DNA from: Flavobacteriales bacterium BRH_c54
GTDB taxonomy: Bacteria > Bacteroidota > Bacteroidia > Flavobacteriales_E > Vicingaceae
Reading direction: 5' to 3'
Assembly (NCBI GenBank): GCA_000961845.1
Contig: LADZ01000005.1
Location: 1 to 47,288 of the forward strand
Length of the DNA: 47,288 nucleotides
Position numbers and translations under genes: made by a program. Of the stretch, positions 9,062-16,379 are shown piece by piece; the first letter of the stretch is position 1, and every line of letters begins with the position of its first letter. Under the pieces are notes generated by a model. That model had not been told where the DNA came from and made no database searches. It was given only the letters and a program-made list of their open reading frames with translations.

Positions 9062-9193
9062 TGGTAACACTGTATATAGCAAATAGGCAAAATAGCAATA
9101 AAATCAATGTTTTTGGCTGGTATAAAACTTCGTGCATAGCTAAAAGTTTCGTGCTTCGTAATCGCCTACTTTTCATAGCCAAACACGTTGTGC
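9062..9193 (+). other. attC-like imperfect palindrome (site 3)
   Basis: The element is 132 bp, the same length as site 2, and runs from TGGTAAC (9062-9068) to GTTGTGC (9187-9193). The arms pair imperfectly: AAC-ACTGTATATAGCAAATAGGC on the left against the complement of GCCTACTTTTCATAGCC then AAACACGTT on the right. The left end TGGTAAC is the exact complement of GTTACCA, the right end of site 2. This is the relation expected when a cassette's own core and inverse core meet in its circular form. Confidence 0.55.
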
Positions 9194-9226
9194 AATCTTA
9201 ACGAACAACCGAAATAGAAGTAAAAT

Positions 9227-9754
9227 ATGACATTTGACAACTTTACAATCAGACTTTTGAATATTGAAGATTTGGACGCTTATTTCCATCTCGTTGAACG
9301 AAACCGGGAACGACTTGCAGACTTTTTTACCGGAACAGTTTCAAAAACAAAAACATTTGAAGATACACAGGGATTTTTATTAGATATTGTTCAACGCATT
9401 AAAGACAAAACTTATTTTCCATACATCATCCTTGACGGTTCAAACCAAAGAATAGCAGGCTTCATGGACTTGAAAAATATTGATTGGAACATTCCAAAAT
9501 CTGAAATGGGGCTCTACATTGATAAAGACTATGCCAATCAAGGAATTTCAACAAAGTCTTTTAGCCTATTTTGTGATTTTTGCTTTACTGAATACAAATT
9601 CCAAAAGCTGTTTTTAAGAACACATCATAACAACACATTTGCAAGGCGTGTTGCCGAAAAATGCGGATTTGAGATAGAAGGAACTATCAGGCGGGATTAT
9701 AAGACCACTTCTGGAGAAGTTGTTGACTTGATTTATTACGGAAGAATAAATTAG
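9227..9754 (+). CDS. GNAT-family N-acetyltransferase (RimJ/RimL type)
   Basis: The 175-residue protein has the GNAT layout of RimJ/RimL-like enzymes. The N-terminus is FTIRLLNIEDLDAYFHLV, followed by a central acetyl-CoA-binding strand and loop (EMGLYIDKDYANQGISTKSF, the Q-x-x-G-x-A-type loop here read as ANQGIST). The C-terminal part is RVAEKCGFEIEGTIRRD, the conserved 'N-x-x-S/A-x-x-V-x-E-K-x-G-F' block. Such enzymes acetylate protein N-termini or small amines in the cytoplasm. Acetyltransferases are frequent integron cargo. The ATG lies 34 bp after site 3, and a methyltransferase remnant follows 13 bp downstream. Confidence 0.88.
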   Translation: MTFDNFTIRLLNIEDLDAYFHLVERNRERLADFFTGTVSKTKTFEDTQGFLLDIVQRIKDKTYFPYIILDGSNQRIAGFMDLKNIDWNIPKSEMGLYIDKDYANQGISTKSFSLFCDFCFTEYKFQKLFLRTHHNNTFARRVAEKCGFEIEGTIRRDYKTTSGEVVDLIYYGRIN

Positions 9755-9767
9755 AAAACAAGACAAA

Positions 9768-10198
9768 ATGCAAGAGACTAAATACGACAAAATAGGAACT
9801 GGATATAATTCAACTAGACAGACTGCCCCTTACTTGACCGAAAGACTTCTGTATCACTTGCAAACACAAAATGACAGGCTTTATCTTGACATTGGCTGCG
9901 GAACGGGAAATTACAGATATTGAAAAATATTTTATCAAAGACGACCTTCAAGACTGTTTTTTATATGTTGGGAAAAATAATCCAAACCGCTACTTTGACG
10001 AAACAATCCGACACGAAATTTCATCGTTTTCATCATTAACAAACATTGAAGAAGTGAAACAAGGTTTATCAAAACTCAAAAATGACATAGACAACCAATC
10101 GTTTGACAAAATTAAAAGACCAATATGCAAACGAATTAGGCGACTACTTATTTATAACAATTGACAAAAAAGCAGCACATAACCGCGGTTTGGCTTAA
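9768..10198 (+). pseudogene. Class I SAM-dependent methyltransferase remnant (internal deletion plus frameshift)
   Basis: The ATG at 9768 starts MQETKYDKIGTGYNSTRQTA and reaches the SAM-binding motif LDIGCGTGNY, then stops at 9923. The C-terminal part continues in another frame (from about 9910: DIEKYFIKDDLQDCFLYVG...). A second shift of one base in an A-run near 10114 is needed to reach DQYANELGDYLFITIDKKAA and a stop at 10198. About 100 residues between motif I and the C-terminal region are missing compared with a ~250-residue methyltransferase. The remaining open frame at 9871-10164 is therefore not an independent gene. The 3' end runs into the palindrome at 10177. Confidence 0.8.
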
Positions 10199-10307
10199 TG
10201 GGGGCTAACGTTCTTCATATGAACATTCTTGCTAAATTTGAACTGTTTGCTTCATGTCAGGTGTTGTACTGAAAGCCCACACTACGCCAAGCCGCAAAAC
10301 GTTGAGT
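10177..10307 (+). other. attC-like imperfect palindrome (site 4)
   Basis: The element is 131 bp, from ACATAAC (10177-10183) to GTTGAGT (10301-10307). The left arm AACCGCGGTTTGGCTTAATG pairs with the complement of CACTACGCCAAGCCGC then AAAACGTT (13 of 16 core positions), and GGGGCT pairs further in with AGCCC. It overlaps the last codons of the methyltransferase remnant, as is usual for cassette genes. Downstream to 10490 there is only a short hairpin (CAAGCG-TGGT-CGCTTG, 10342-10357) and AT-rich sequence without a gene. Confidence 0.5.
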
Positions 10308-10490
10308 ATAGTTTCATGCAAGTAACCCTATATTAAAACTCCAAGCGTGGTCGCTTGAAGTAGTGGAGGCTAACTTAATCAATGTTTATCTGTCAAATCA
10401 GCGTTATTCGTATTCTATTAAACCAGATTTTCGATAATTTTTCCGTTGCACTCCTAAATTTCGGGAATGACGTAAAGATGGAGATTGGTT

Positions 10491-11027
10491 TTATTCGAGT
10501 ATTCTCTCCATCTGCTTTATATGTCGCTCATTGTGGAAAATAACAAAACGAAAAGTATCTCCTAGTTTAATTGTTAGCCATTGGGCGATACTTACCTTCA
10601 CTTTTACTTTGTTTAAGCTTACATTGTTTGCTTTTTGCAATAGTTCCAACAATTGTGTTTGTTGTTCCAAAAAAACGCTTATTACCGAGTTATCTAAATT
10701 GCTATTTAAAGGATTTTTATCCTTAAAGGTTTTCATCTTGTTTAGCTTCTCTTTGGGAAGCATACTATTTGCAAAATAATTGCCCAACCAACCGCTTTTA
10801 AAAGTCGCTTCACTTGTTGTGTTGGAAGTGGTTATGGCTTTTTCTATCTCAGGGATATAATAATCGCCATATCGGTTTAAATGCTCTAAACATTCTAAAA
10901 CATTCCAGCTTTCGGGTGATTTTCTGTGAGTAAGCACCTCCTGAGGTAGGTGTTCTATTGATTTAACATAATTGATGTGTTGTTCAGTTTTAGCTGCTAA
11001 TTCCTGTAGTAATGTTGCTGATTTCAT
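10491..11027 (-). CDS. DinB-like four-helix-bundle protein
   Basis: The product resembles the DinB_2 superfamily of putative metal-dependent thiol transferases. Visible features are a helical start (MKSATLLQELAAKTEQHINY), the family 'SPESWNVLECLEHLNRY' motif with a candidate metal His, and the C-terminal 'FHNERHIKQMERIL' motif carrying two more His. The three-His pattern suggests a bound divalent metal. I chose the ATG at 11027 over the TTG at 11048, which would add seven Lys-rich residues. It is the last gene of an apparent operon with the Crp/Fnr gene (58 bp upstream) and a membrane protein. The substrate is unknown. Confidence 0.75.
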   Translation of the reverse strand: MKSATLLQELAAKTEQHINYVKSIEHLPQEVLTHRKSPESWNVLECLEHLNRYGDYYIPEIEKAITTSNTTSEATFKSGWLGNYFANSMLPKEKLNKMKTFKDKNPLNSNLDNSVISVFLEQQTQLLELLQKANNVSLNKVKVKVSIAQWLTIKLGDTFRFVIFHNERHIKQMERILE

Positions 11028-11085
11028 TGTCTTCTGTTTTTTAGACAAAATTGCTCTCTTTTCCCTTTATAAAAATTGATTGAAA

Positions 11086-11610
11086 TCAAGATTTTTTCAA
11101 TCTGGATAAGGTTTCGGGAGTCATTCTTAAATAATTGGCAATGTATTTATTGGGAATTTCTTGAAACAACTGCGGACTTCTCTTCAGCACCCTGTTATAT
11201 CTTTCTTTGGGCGAATTGGTAAGGATGTCTTTTTCTCTTTCTATTTGCTGAAGTACCAACTCTTCAAGCATGGAAATCCACATTTGTTGGTTCTCACTGC
11301 TCTCATTAACAAAATCTATAAATTGCTGTTTAGGAATTAGCCTAATCTTCGACTTTTTTATTGCTTGTATATAAAAATCGGAAGCTTGTTCTGTTAGAAA
11401 AGAATCTAAAGAAACAATTAAATCATTGTTATAGCCAAAGCGAATAATTTGTTCTTCATCTTCGTCCATAACAAAAACGCAGAGACTTCCACTTTCTACA
11501 AAATAAATGTTGGTATCTGTAGTTCCACCAAGCTTTAAAAAATCATTTTTTAGTAAAGTAATTTGTTTACCGTTTTTTACTGTGGAATGAATAAACTCCT
11601 CGAAACTCAT
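11086..11610 (-). CDS. Crp/Fnr-family transcriptional regulator
   Basis: The 174-residue protein has a cyclic-nucleotide-binding-like beta-roll (YFVESGSLCVFVMDEDEEQI near residues 36-55) followed by a long dimerisation helix and a short C-terminal HTH (EIPNKYIANYLRMTPETLSRLKKS). This matches the compact Bacteroidota Crp-like regulators, which often lack the residues for cAMP binding. Its start abuts the stop of the upstream membrane-protein gene and the DinB-like gene follows, so it probably controls or senses conditions for this small operon. The ligand cannot be told from the sequence. Confidence 0.88.
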   Translation of the reverse strand: MSFEEFIHSTVKNGKQITLLKNDFLKLGGTTDTNIYFVESGSLCVFVMDEDEEQIIRFGYNNDLIVSLDSFLTEQASDFYIQAIKKSKIRLIPKQQFIDFVNESSENQQMWISMLEELVLQQIEREKDILTNSPKERYNRVLKRSPQLFQEIPNKYIANYLRMTPETLSRLKKS

Positions 11611-12015
11611 TTATTTAGCTAATTTTTTGCCTAAATAAGCCATAGGAAAATAAGCTCCTGCTAAATCTAAAATTAAAAACCAAGTTGGTGCAGGCAACAT
11701 GTAAGCATTTATGGCTCCTCCTAAAAAGAAGAAAGCTCCAATAGCTAAAGCAAATTTAATTTTATTGGTTGCTGCAATTTTAGCAGCCACAAATGCTCCC
11801 ACTAAAGTACCTAAGGCATGAGCTAAAAACGGAAAGATATAATGTTCCGGACCAAATAAGTGCATGGTACTTTTTAAACCTTCCATAGTGGTAATATCTG
11901 CTCCGTTTGGTGGTGGAATAATAGAGCCGCTTATCATAATAATTCCCATATTGACAGCACTACCCACTACTAAACCAAGTACTACAGCTAAAACATTTCT
12001 AAGAACAGGATGCAT
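11611..12015 (-). CDS. Small membrane protein, four predicted TM segments
   Basis: The 134-residue protein is very hydrophobic, with about four TM segments: VLRNVLAVVLGLVVGSAVN, a helix around YIFPFLAHALGTLVGAFVAA, FALAIGAFFFLGGAINAY, and WFLILDLAGAYFPMAYLG. Gly-rich packing faces suggest an integral inner-membrane protein of a 'hypothetical' Bacteroidota family. It is immediately upstream of, and abuts, the Crp/Fnr gene, so the two are likely cotranslated. Function unknown. A TATATTTG box lies 23 bp upstream of the ATG. Confidence 0.7.
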   Translation of the reverse strand: MHPVLRNVLAVVLGLVVGSAVNMGIIMISGSIIPPPNGADITTMEGLKSTMHLFGPEHYIFPFLAHALGTLVGAFVAAKIAATNKIKFALAIGAFFFLGGAINAYMLPAPTWFLILDLAGAYFPMAYLGKKLAK

Positions 12016-12037
12016 AATTTTTATTTTAAATTAGATA

Positions 12038-12045
12038 CAAATATA
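12038..12045 (-). promoter_or_regulatory. Candidate -7 box for the membrane protein/Crp/DinB operon
   Basis: The minus strand reads TATATTTG, an exact match to the Bacteroidota -7 consensus TAnnTTTG, 23 bp upstream of the ATG at 12015. No TTG at the -33 position is visible at the usual spacing, so the call rests on the -7 box and location only. Confidence 0.35.
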
Positions 12046-12093
12046 TTGATTAATTTTTTCTAATTTAAAGAAGTTATTTGGTGTAATTATTAT

Positions 12094-12402
12094 TTAAAGC
12101 CGTCCCATTGAATATGAAAAGAACAACATCATAAACGAAAACCCTAATGGAATACCAATAAGTAAGGATAACAACATACTTTTTGTACTTTTTAGGTATT
12201 GAAATAAAATGTACAGCAAACAACTTAACACATAGGTTGGAATAAAGTAAAAAACTAACACCACTAAATTGCCTGTTTGAAATAAATCTGCAACGCTATG
12301 TGTTTCTCTATCTAAATAAAAGAGTCCGAAGCAAGACAATACAACAATTAATGCACTAAAAAAATAATAGTAACGAGCGAATGAGAGATTTATACTATTC
12401 AT
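12094..12402 (-). CDS. Small membrane protein, three predicted TM segments
   Basis: The 102-residue protein has three hydrophobic segments: YYFFSALIVVLSCFGLFYL, LVVLVFYFIPTYVLSCLLYI, and MLLSLLIGIPLGFSFMMLFF. There are no recognisable catalytic motifs and I do not recognise a family. It lies between ssb and the next membrane-protein gene on the same strand, but with about 80 bp on the downstream side and a terminator on the upstream side, so it probably has its own promoter. Confidence 0.6.
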   Translation of the reverse strand: MNSINLSFARYYYFFSALIVVLSCFGLFYLDRETHSVADLFQTGNLVVLVFYFIPTYVLSCLLYILFQYLKSTKSMLLSLLIGIPLGFSFMMLFFSYSMGRL

Positions 12403-12490
12403 GGAGTTAATTTTTTTTCACTCAAACGAAAATATTACTTTTTTTATTGCTGATGATTAAAACAATATCAAATTTTGATTGTCCTTAATC

Positions 12491-12532
12491 AAACAAAAAA
12501 AAGACGGAACACCTGTCCGTCTTTTTTTGTTT
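12491..12532 (-). terminator. Rho-independent terminator after ssb
   Basis: A GACGGA...TCCGTC stem is extended by an A-run on one side and a T-run on the other (AAAC-A8-GACGGA, loop ACACCTG, TCCGTC-T7-GTTT). It lies just beyond the ssb stop on the minus strand. The symmetrical A/T tails would allow termination from either direction. Confidence 0.85.
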
Positions 12533-12545
12533 AGGTTGTAAAAAA

Positions 12546-12884
12546 TTATTTCTTTCCGCCTAACATGAGTAATTCATTTACTACTACTTCGGTAATGTAT
12601 TTTTTATTACCTTCTTTATCTTCGTAACTTCTGCTGGTTAACTTACCTTCAATAGCAACTTCGTTTCCTTTAGTAAGGTATTTTTCTACTATTTCAGCAG
12701 TTTTTCCCCAAGCTACTAAGTTGTGCCATTGCGTTTCTTTAACTGTTTCACCTTTAGCATTTTTATACGATTCATTGGTGGCAATAGCAAATTTGGCTAA
12801 TTTTTTACCGCTTTCTAAGTTAATAATTTCAGGTGCATTACCTAAATTTCCGATTAATTGTACTTTGTTTCTTAAATTGTTCAT
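12546..12884 (-). CDS. ssb: Short single-stranded DNA-binding protein
   Basis: The 112-residue protein is an OB-fold SSB: start MNNLRNKVQLIGNLGNAPEI, central KFAIATNESYKNAKGETVKE, then TQWHNLVAWGKTAEIVEKYL and an 'AIEGKLTSRSYEDKEGNK' strand. It binds ssDNA during replication, repair or recombination. It ends ELLMLGGKK, so it lacks both the disordered linker and the acidic tip (usually D-D-x-I-P-F) that recruits partner proteins. That suggests an accessory SSB rather than the sole housekeeping copy. The gene stands alone with its own terminator. Confidence 0.93.
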   Translation of the reverse strand: MNNLRNKVQLIGNLGNAPEIINLESGKKLAKFAIATNESYKNAKGETVKETQWHNLVAWGKTAEIVEKYLTKGNEVAIEGKLTSRSYEDKEGNKKYITEVVVNELLMLGGKK

Positions 12885-13213
12885 AATACTAAAATTTAAA
12901 TGGTTTATAAAAAGTTTTATTTAGTAATCCTGATTCGTTCAGAATTGATGGTGCAAAGTAAAGACGGTTCTAAAAAAACACTCGGTTTCTAATTAGTTAC
13001 TTTCGCTTATTATCAATTGTAGTCGTTTGTAAATGATTTTTATTATTGATTAACAATAAGTTAGTTATTTTTTTTAGATTATGTTATTTTTTTGAATTAA
13101 AAACTATGTAGTTAATAAACTGTCTTAACATTTGTAACAAATGTTACTGTAGGTTTAAATATTCTTGTTGAACTTTGTATCATAAAAAAATATAAACTTT
13201 TAAATTTATAACT
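12885..13213. other. Divergent intergenic region, no gene
   Basis: This 329-bp very AT-rich gap separates the divergent ssb and DUF302 genes, so it must carry both promoters. I see no clear paired -33/-7 boxes, no strong hairpin and no open frame of note. The stretch from 13020 to 13110 is mostly T-runs. Confidence 0.5.
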
Positions 13214-13600
13214 ATGAGTTACTACTATACAAAGATTACTGATTATGGTTTTGATGAAGCCATAGAAAAAGTTACCGAAGAATTACAAAAAGAAGGTTTT
13301 GGCGTGCTTACCGAAATTGATGTTACTGCTACTTTTAAAAAAAAAATTAATGTTGATTTTAGACCTTATCGAATTTTAGGAGCATGTAACCCTCATTTTG
13401 CTCATCAGGCGATACAAGCCGAAGAGAAAATAGGTACTATGCTACCCTGTAATGTAATTGTCCAGCAATTAGATAATGGAAAAGTAGAAGTATCAGCAGT
13501 TAACCCAATGGCTTCTATGATGGCTGTAAAAAATGATGCCTTAGAAGATATTGCCACGCAAGTAAGTAATAAACTAGAAAACGTAATAAAACAACTTTAA
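13214..13600 (+). CDS. DUF302 domain protein
   Basis: The 128-residue protein is a single DUF302 domain. Recognisable parts are YYYTKITDYGFDEAIEKVTEEL, the GFGVLTEIDVTATFKKKINVDF strand pair, the YRILGACNPHFAHQAI motif, and the IGTMLPCNVIVQQ core. The fold is an alpha/beta swapped dimer; the conserved Cys in LGACNP and LPCNV may bind a ligand or sulfur species. The biochemical role of the family is unknown. It starts a tight operon with two rhodanese genes (12 bp, then 3 bp gaps), which argues for a part in sulfane-sulfur or thiol handling. Confidence 0.88.
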   Translation: MSYYYTKITDYGFDEAIEKVTEELQKEGFGVLTEIDVTATFKKKINVDFRPYRILGACNPHFAHQAIQAEEKIGTMLPCNVIVQQLDNGKVEVSAVNPMASMMAVKNDALEDIATQVSNKLENVIKQL

Positions 13601-13612
13601 AACCCAACTGCT

Positions 13613-13900
13613 ATGAACATCGAGCAATTAATTTCAGAAAATAAAGGTACCATTATAGACGTACGTACCCCTGAAGAATTTATGTCAGGAAATCCTGTAG
13701 GTTCTATCAATATTCCGCTACAAGAGGTAGTAAGCAGAATAGACGAAGTAAAAAGCTTACCTCAACCATTAATTTTATGTTGTGCCTCCGGTAACCGAAG
13801 TGGCATGGTAGAACAATTTTTATCTCAAAACGGTATTGAATGTTGTAATGCCGGTTCTTGGTTAGATGTAAATTATTATCAATCTAAAAACGTTAAATAA
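13613..13900 (+). CDS. Single-domain rhodanese
   Basis: The 95-residue protein is one rhodanese domain: TIIDVRTPEEFMSGNPVGSI at the N-terminus and the active-site loop CCASGNRSG, whose catalytic Cys starts the six-residue CASGNR loop. Such proteins carry a persulfide and transfer sulfane sulfur in the cytoplasm; there is no signal peptide. A second Cys adjoins the catalytic one and two more occur near the end (IECCNAGSW). It sits between the DUF302 gene and a second rhodanese. Confidence 0.92.
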   Translation: MNIEQLISENKGTIIDVRTPEEFMSGNPVGSINIPLQEVVSRIDEVKSLPQPLILCCASGNRSGMVEQFLSQNGIECCNAGSWLDVNYYQSKNVK

Positions 13901-13903
13901 GTT

Positions 13904-14218
13904 ATGCTAAATACATTAAAACAGTTGTTGGGCTTCGGCCCGGCAACAGATTATGCTGATTTAATCAGGCAAAATGCCATTATTCTTGATGTAAGAACAA
14001 AAAATGAATTTAAATCGGGCAACATTAAAAAATCTATTAACATTCCTGTAGATGTATTACATAATAACTTAAAACACCTTAAAGATAAAAACAGACCCAT
14101 TATTACTTGCTGTGCTTCCGGAGCAAGAAGTGCTATGGCAAAACGTATTTTAAAATCGCAAGGTTATACACAAGTTTATAATGGCGGTGGTTGGCATAGG
14201 TTGCAGTCTAAAATTTAA
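13904..14218 (+). CDS. Single-domain rhodanese (second copy)
   Basis: The 104-residue protein is a rhodanese domain with a 15-residue N-terminal extension (MLNTLKQLLGFGPATDY). The motif NAIILDVRTKNEFKSGNIKK and the active-site loop CCASGARSAM are intact, with the catalytic Cys in CASGAR. It ends in YNGGGWHRLQ. It is diverged from, but clearly related to, the preceding gene, from which it is separated by 3 bp, so it looks like an old tandem duplication. The downstream neighbour miaA is convergent. Confidence 0.92.
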   Translation: MLNTLKQLLGFGPATDYADLIRQNAIILDVRTKNEFKSGNIKKSINIPVDVLHNNLKHLKDKNRPIITCCASGARSAMAKRILKSQGYTQVYNGGGWHRLQSKI

Positions 14219-14251
14219 AGTCTCAATTAAGGATTTTTTCTACACATAACC

Positions 14252-15166
14252 TTATAACCTACCCAGCACTTCATTCACTTTTTCATCTAGGCTTAAATTA
14301 CCATCTATCCAATTAATTTTAAAGCCATTTTTTTCCATTTTTCTATACCAAGTTGCTTGCCGTTTAGCAAACTGGTGTATGGCAATATTTAACTGATTGA
14401 ATAGTTCTTCTTTACTTATTTCGTTCAACAAATAAGCGGTTATCAATTTATATTCTAATCCGTAAAACTTAAGTTTTTCTGTAGAAACTCCTGCTTTTAT
14501 CAACCCTTCTACCTCTCCTATCATATCTTCATTTTCAAGTCGTTGTTTTAAACGGGTGGTGATTCTTTCTCTTATAATTGGTCTTTCAAAATGAATTCCA
14601 AATAAATGGTAATTAAATCTAGGAAAATCTCTTATCAAAGCTTCATTTTCTTGCTGAAAAACAGCAATTTCAATAGCTTTAATTAATCGCTCTTTATCTT
14701 CTGTATCTGTGGTATTATGTAGTTGTTTGTATTTTTTAAGAATTTCCACCAATTCTTCATTGGTTTTTAATACTAATTCACTTTTAAGTTCAGTATTTTC
14801 AGGGATAGCCAGCATTCTATAACCTTTTAAAACAGCTTCGAGATACAAACCTGTTCCTCCACATAAAATAGCTTGTTTATTTCTACTTTTTATATCCTCA
14901 AAAGCAGCTAAAAAATCCTTCTGAAACTCAAACACATTATACTCTTCTCCTGCATTTTTTATATCAATTAAATGATAAGGTATAGATTTTCCGTTTACTA
15001 TAAAATCATTCAGATCCTTTCCTGAACCTATATCCATACCTCTGTAAACCTGACGAGAATCTGCACTAATAATTTCTCCATCAAGCTTTTCGGCTAAATG
15101 AGCTGCTAACTTGGTTTTTCCGGTAGCAGTAATGCCTAATATCACAATAAGGTCGGTTTTATTCAT
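14252..15166 (-). CDS. miaA: tRNA dimethylallyltransferase
   Basis: The 304-residue protein adds a dimethylallyl group to N6 of A37 in tRNAs reading UNN codons. The P-loop GITATGKT (residues 11-18), the DSRQVYRGMDIGSGK motif, the LCGGTGLYLEAVLKG motif, and the tRNA-binding FHFERPIIRERI/RQATWYRKMEK blocks are all present. Length is normal. Its start overlaps the stop of the upstream glycosyltransferase gene by 4 nt (ATGA), so translation is probably coupled to that gene. Confidence 0.97.
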   Translation of the reverse strand: MNKTDLIVILGITATGKTKLAAHLAEKLDGEIISADSRQVYRGMDIGSGKDLNDFIVNGKSIPYHLIDIKNAGEEYNVFEFQKDFLAAFEDIKSRNKQAILCGGTGLYLEAVLKGYRMLAIPENTELKSELVLKTNEELVEILKKYKQLHNTTDTEDKERLIKAIEIAVFQQENEALIRDFPRFNYHLFGIHFERPIIRERITTRLKQRLENEDMIGEVEGLIKAGVSTEKLKFYGLEYKLITAYLLNEISKEELFNQLNIAIHQFAKRQATWYRKMEKNGFKINWIDGNLSLDEKVNEVLGRL

Positions 15167-16362
15167 TTTTTTAATTGTAATGCTCTATATTTCAACAGCA
15201 AATCTTTCATCGATTGCTGTTCTTCCAAGATAATTGATTTTAAAAGTACATTGGCAGCTTCATTTATTGGTTGATTTTGGTAAAAATTATCTCTACAAAA
15301 ATGTAAAAATTTTAAGGTTTTAAAAGCATTAAACCATTTAAAAAGTAATTCTTTAAAGCGTTTTGAATTGGTAGCATTCGCTCTAATTTTCTTTAAATTA
15401 CTTTCAAAATCATTCTCTTTTAAAAATGCTAATATGCTCTTTGGTAAAGGAATTTCATCATCGAAAAAGAGTAATTCACTAGTATCAAAAAATATTTTCA
15501 ACTCTTTAAAAGAATTAAAATTATAGGTAAATAAAGTTTCATCATTATTATTTGTCCATTGCTGCATGGCTCTTCCTGTCCCGAAAGGTACTCGCTCCGA
15601 AATTCTGGGAGAGGGAAAAACTGTGGTAGTATTTATTTCTGTAAAATTTCCCAATGGGATTACTTTTTGCAAAAAATAAAAATCCTCTCCGGCTTTCCGT
15701 TTGTTCATCCCACCTTGTTTATGATAAATAGCTGCTCTAACCGCCATGCTTGAGCCAACAGTATGAAAGGCATAAGGCAGCCCAACATAATGCAGTGCTT
15801 CTTTGTAATAACGCAAATGAAGTTCATACTGGATAATTCCATCATAAATTCGCTGCGGAAACTCATCTCCATCTATGGGATGCTCGTAATAAATGGAGCA
15901 ACCTACACTTTTAGAGTGTTGATTAAAATGTGTTTCTATCGCTAAAAGGTAATTTTTAGCACACGTAGCATCAGCATCAAAGCAAACAATAATTCCATCT
16001 TTATTGCCAATAGAATCCAATCTGTTGTATGCCTCATCCATTCCTATTTTTCGAGCTAAGCCAACACCTGCGTCTTTTTTTGGTAAACCTGTTGCTTCAA
16101 TAAATGAAAAATGAATTTTATCTCGTTGATGAGTGGATGACCAAGCTAAAGCTTCATTTAAGCTATATTGATTTTGTTCTAAAACTTCTTTTGAGTCTGT
16201 TTCTGAAGAATTGATTACTGTAATTACCTCCACAATTAATTGTGTCGGTTCACAATCGTAAAGACTTTGAAGACTTTTAACCAAATTAGGTTCGTTGTAG
16301 CAAGGTATTACAACTATTATTGTTGTTGATAGGTGAATAGAAATGTTATTGTGATGTTGCAC
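15163..16362 (-). CDS. Family 2 glycosyltransferase
   Basis: The product is a GT-A glycosyltransferase. It has the N-terminal TIIVVIPCYNEPNLVKSLQSLYD strand-loop, a GIIVCFDADATCAKNYL metal-binding DxD-like motif (DAD), and a later AGEDFYFLQKV catalytic-base region. I chose the GTG at 16362, giving 399 residues beginning QHHNNISIHLSTTI. The longer 416-residue reading from a TTG at 16413 would translate the G-rich repeat at 16380-16407. The 3' end overlaps miaA by 4 nt. HisF/HisH-like genes lie upstream on the same strand. Acceptor unknown. Confidence 0.85.
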   Translation of the reverse strand: MQHHNNISIHLSTTIIVVIPCYNEPNLVKSLQSLYDCEPTQLIVEVITVINSSETDSKEVLEQNQYSLNEALAWSSTHQRDKIHFSFIEATGLPKKDAGVGLARKIGMDEAYNRLDSIGNKDGIIVCFDADATCAKNYLLAIETHFNQHSKSVGCSIYYEHPIDGDEFPQRIYDGIIQYELHLRYYKEALHYVGLPYAFHTVGSSMAVRAAIYHKQGGMNKRKAGEDFYFLQKVIPLGNFTEINTTTVFPSPRISERVPFGTGRAMQQWTNNNDETLFTYNFNSFKELKIFFDTSELLFFDDEIPLPKSILAFLKENDFESNLKKIRANATNSKRFKELLFKWFNAFKTLKFLHFCRDNFYQNQPINEAANVLLKSIILEEQQSMKDLLLKYRALQLKK

Positions 16363-16379
16363 TTTTATTTTTATTATTA

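Noticed and set aside
9871-10164. Open frame of 97 residues as a separate gene
   Set aside because: Its residues match the C-terminal region of a methyltransferase whose N-terminus is at 9768 in another frame; the first ~14 residues are out-of-frame translation of the SAM motif. It is part of the pseudogene.
10342-10357. Short hairpin CAAGCG-TGGT-CGCTTG as a terminator or att site
   Set aside because: Stem of only 6 bp, no T-run, no repeat elsewhere in the window that I could see.
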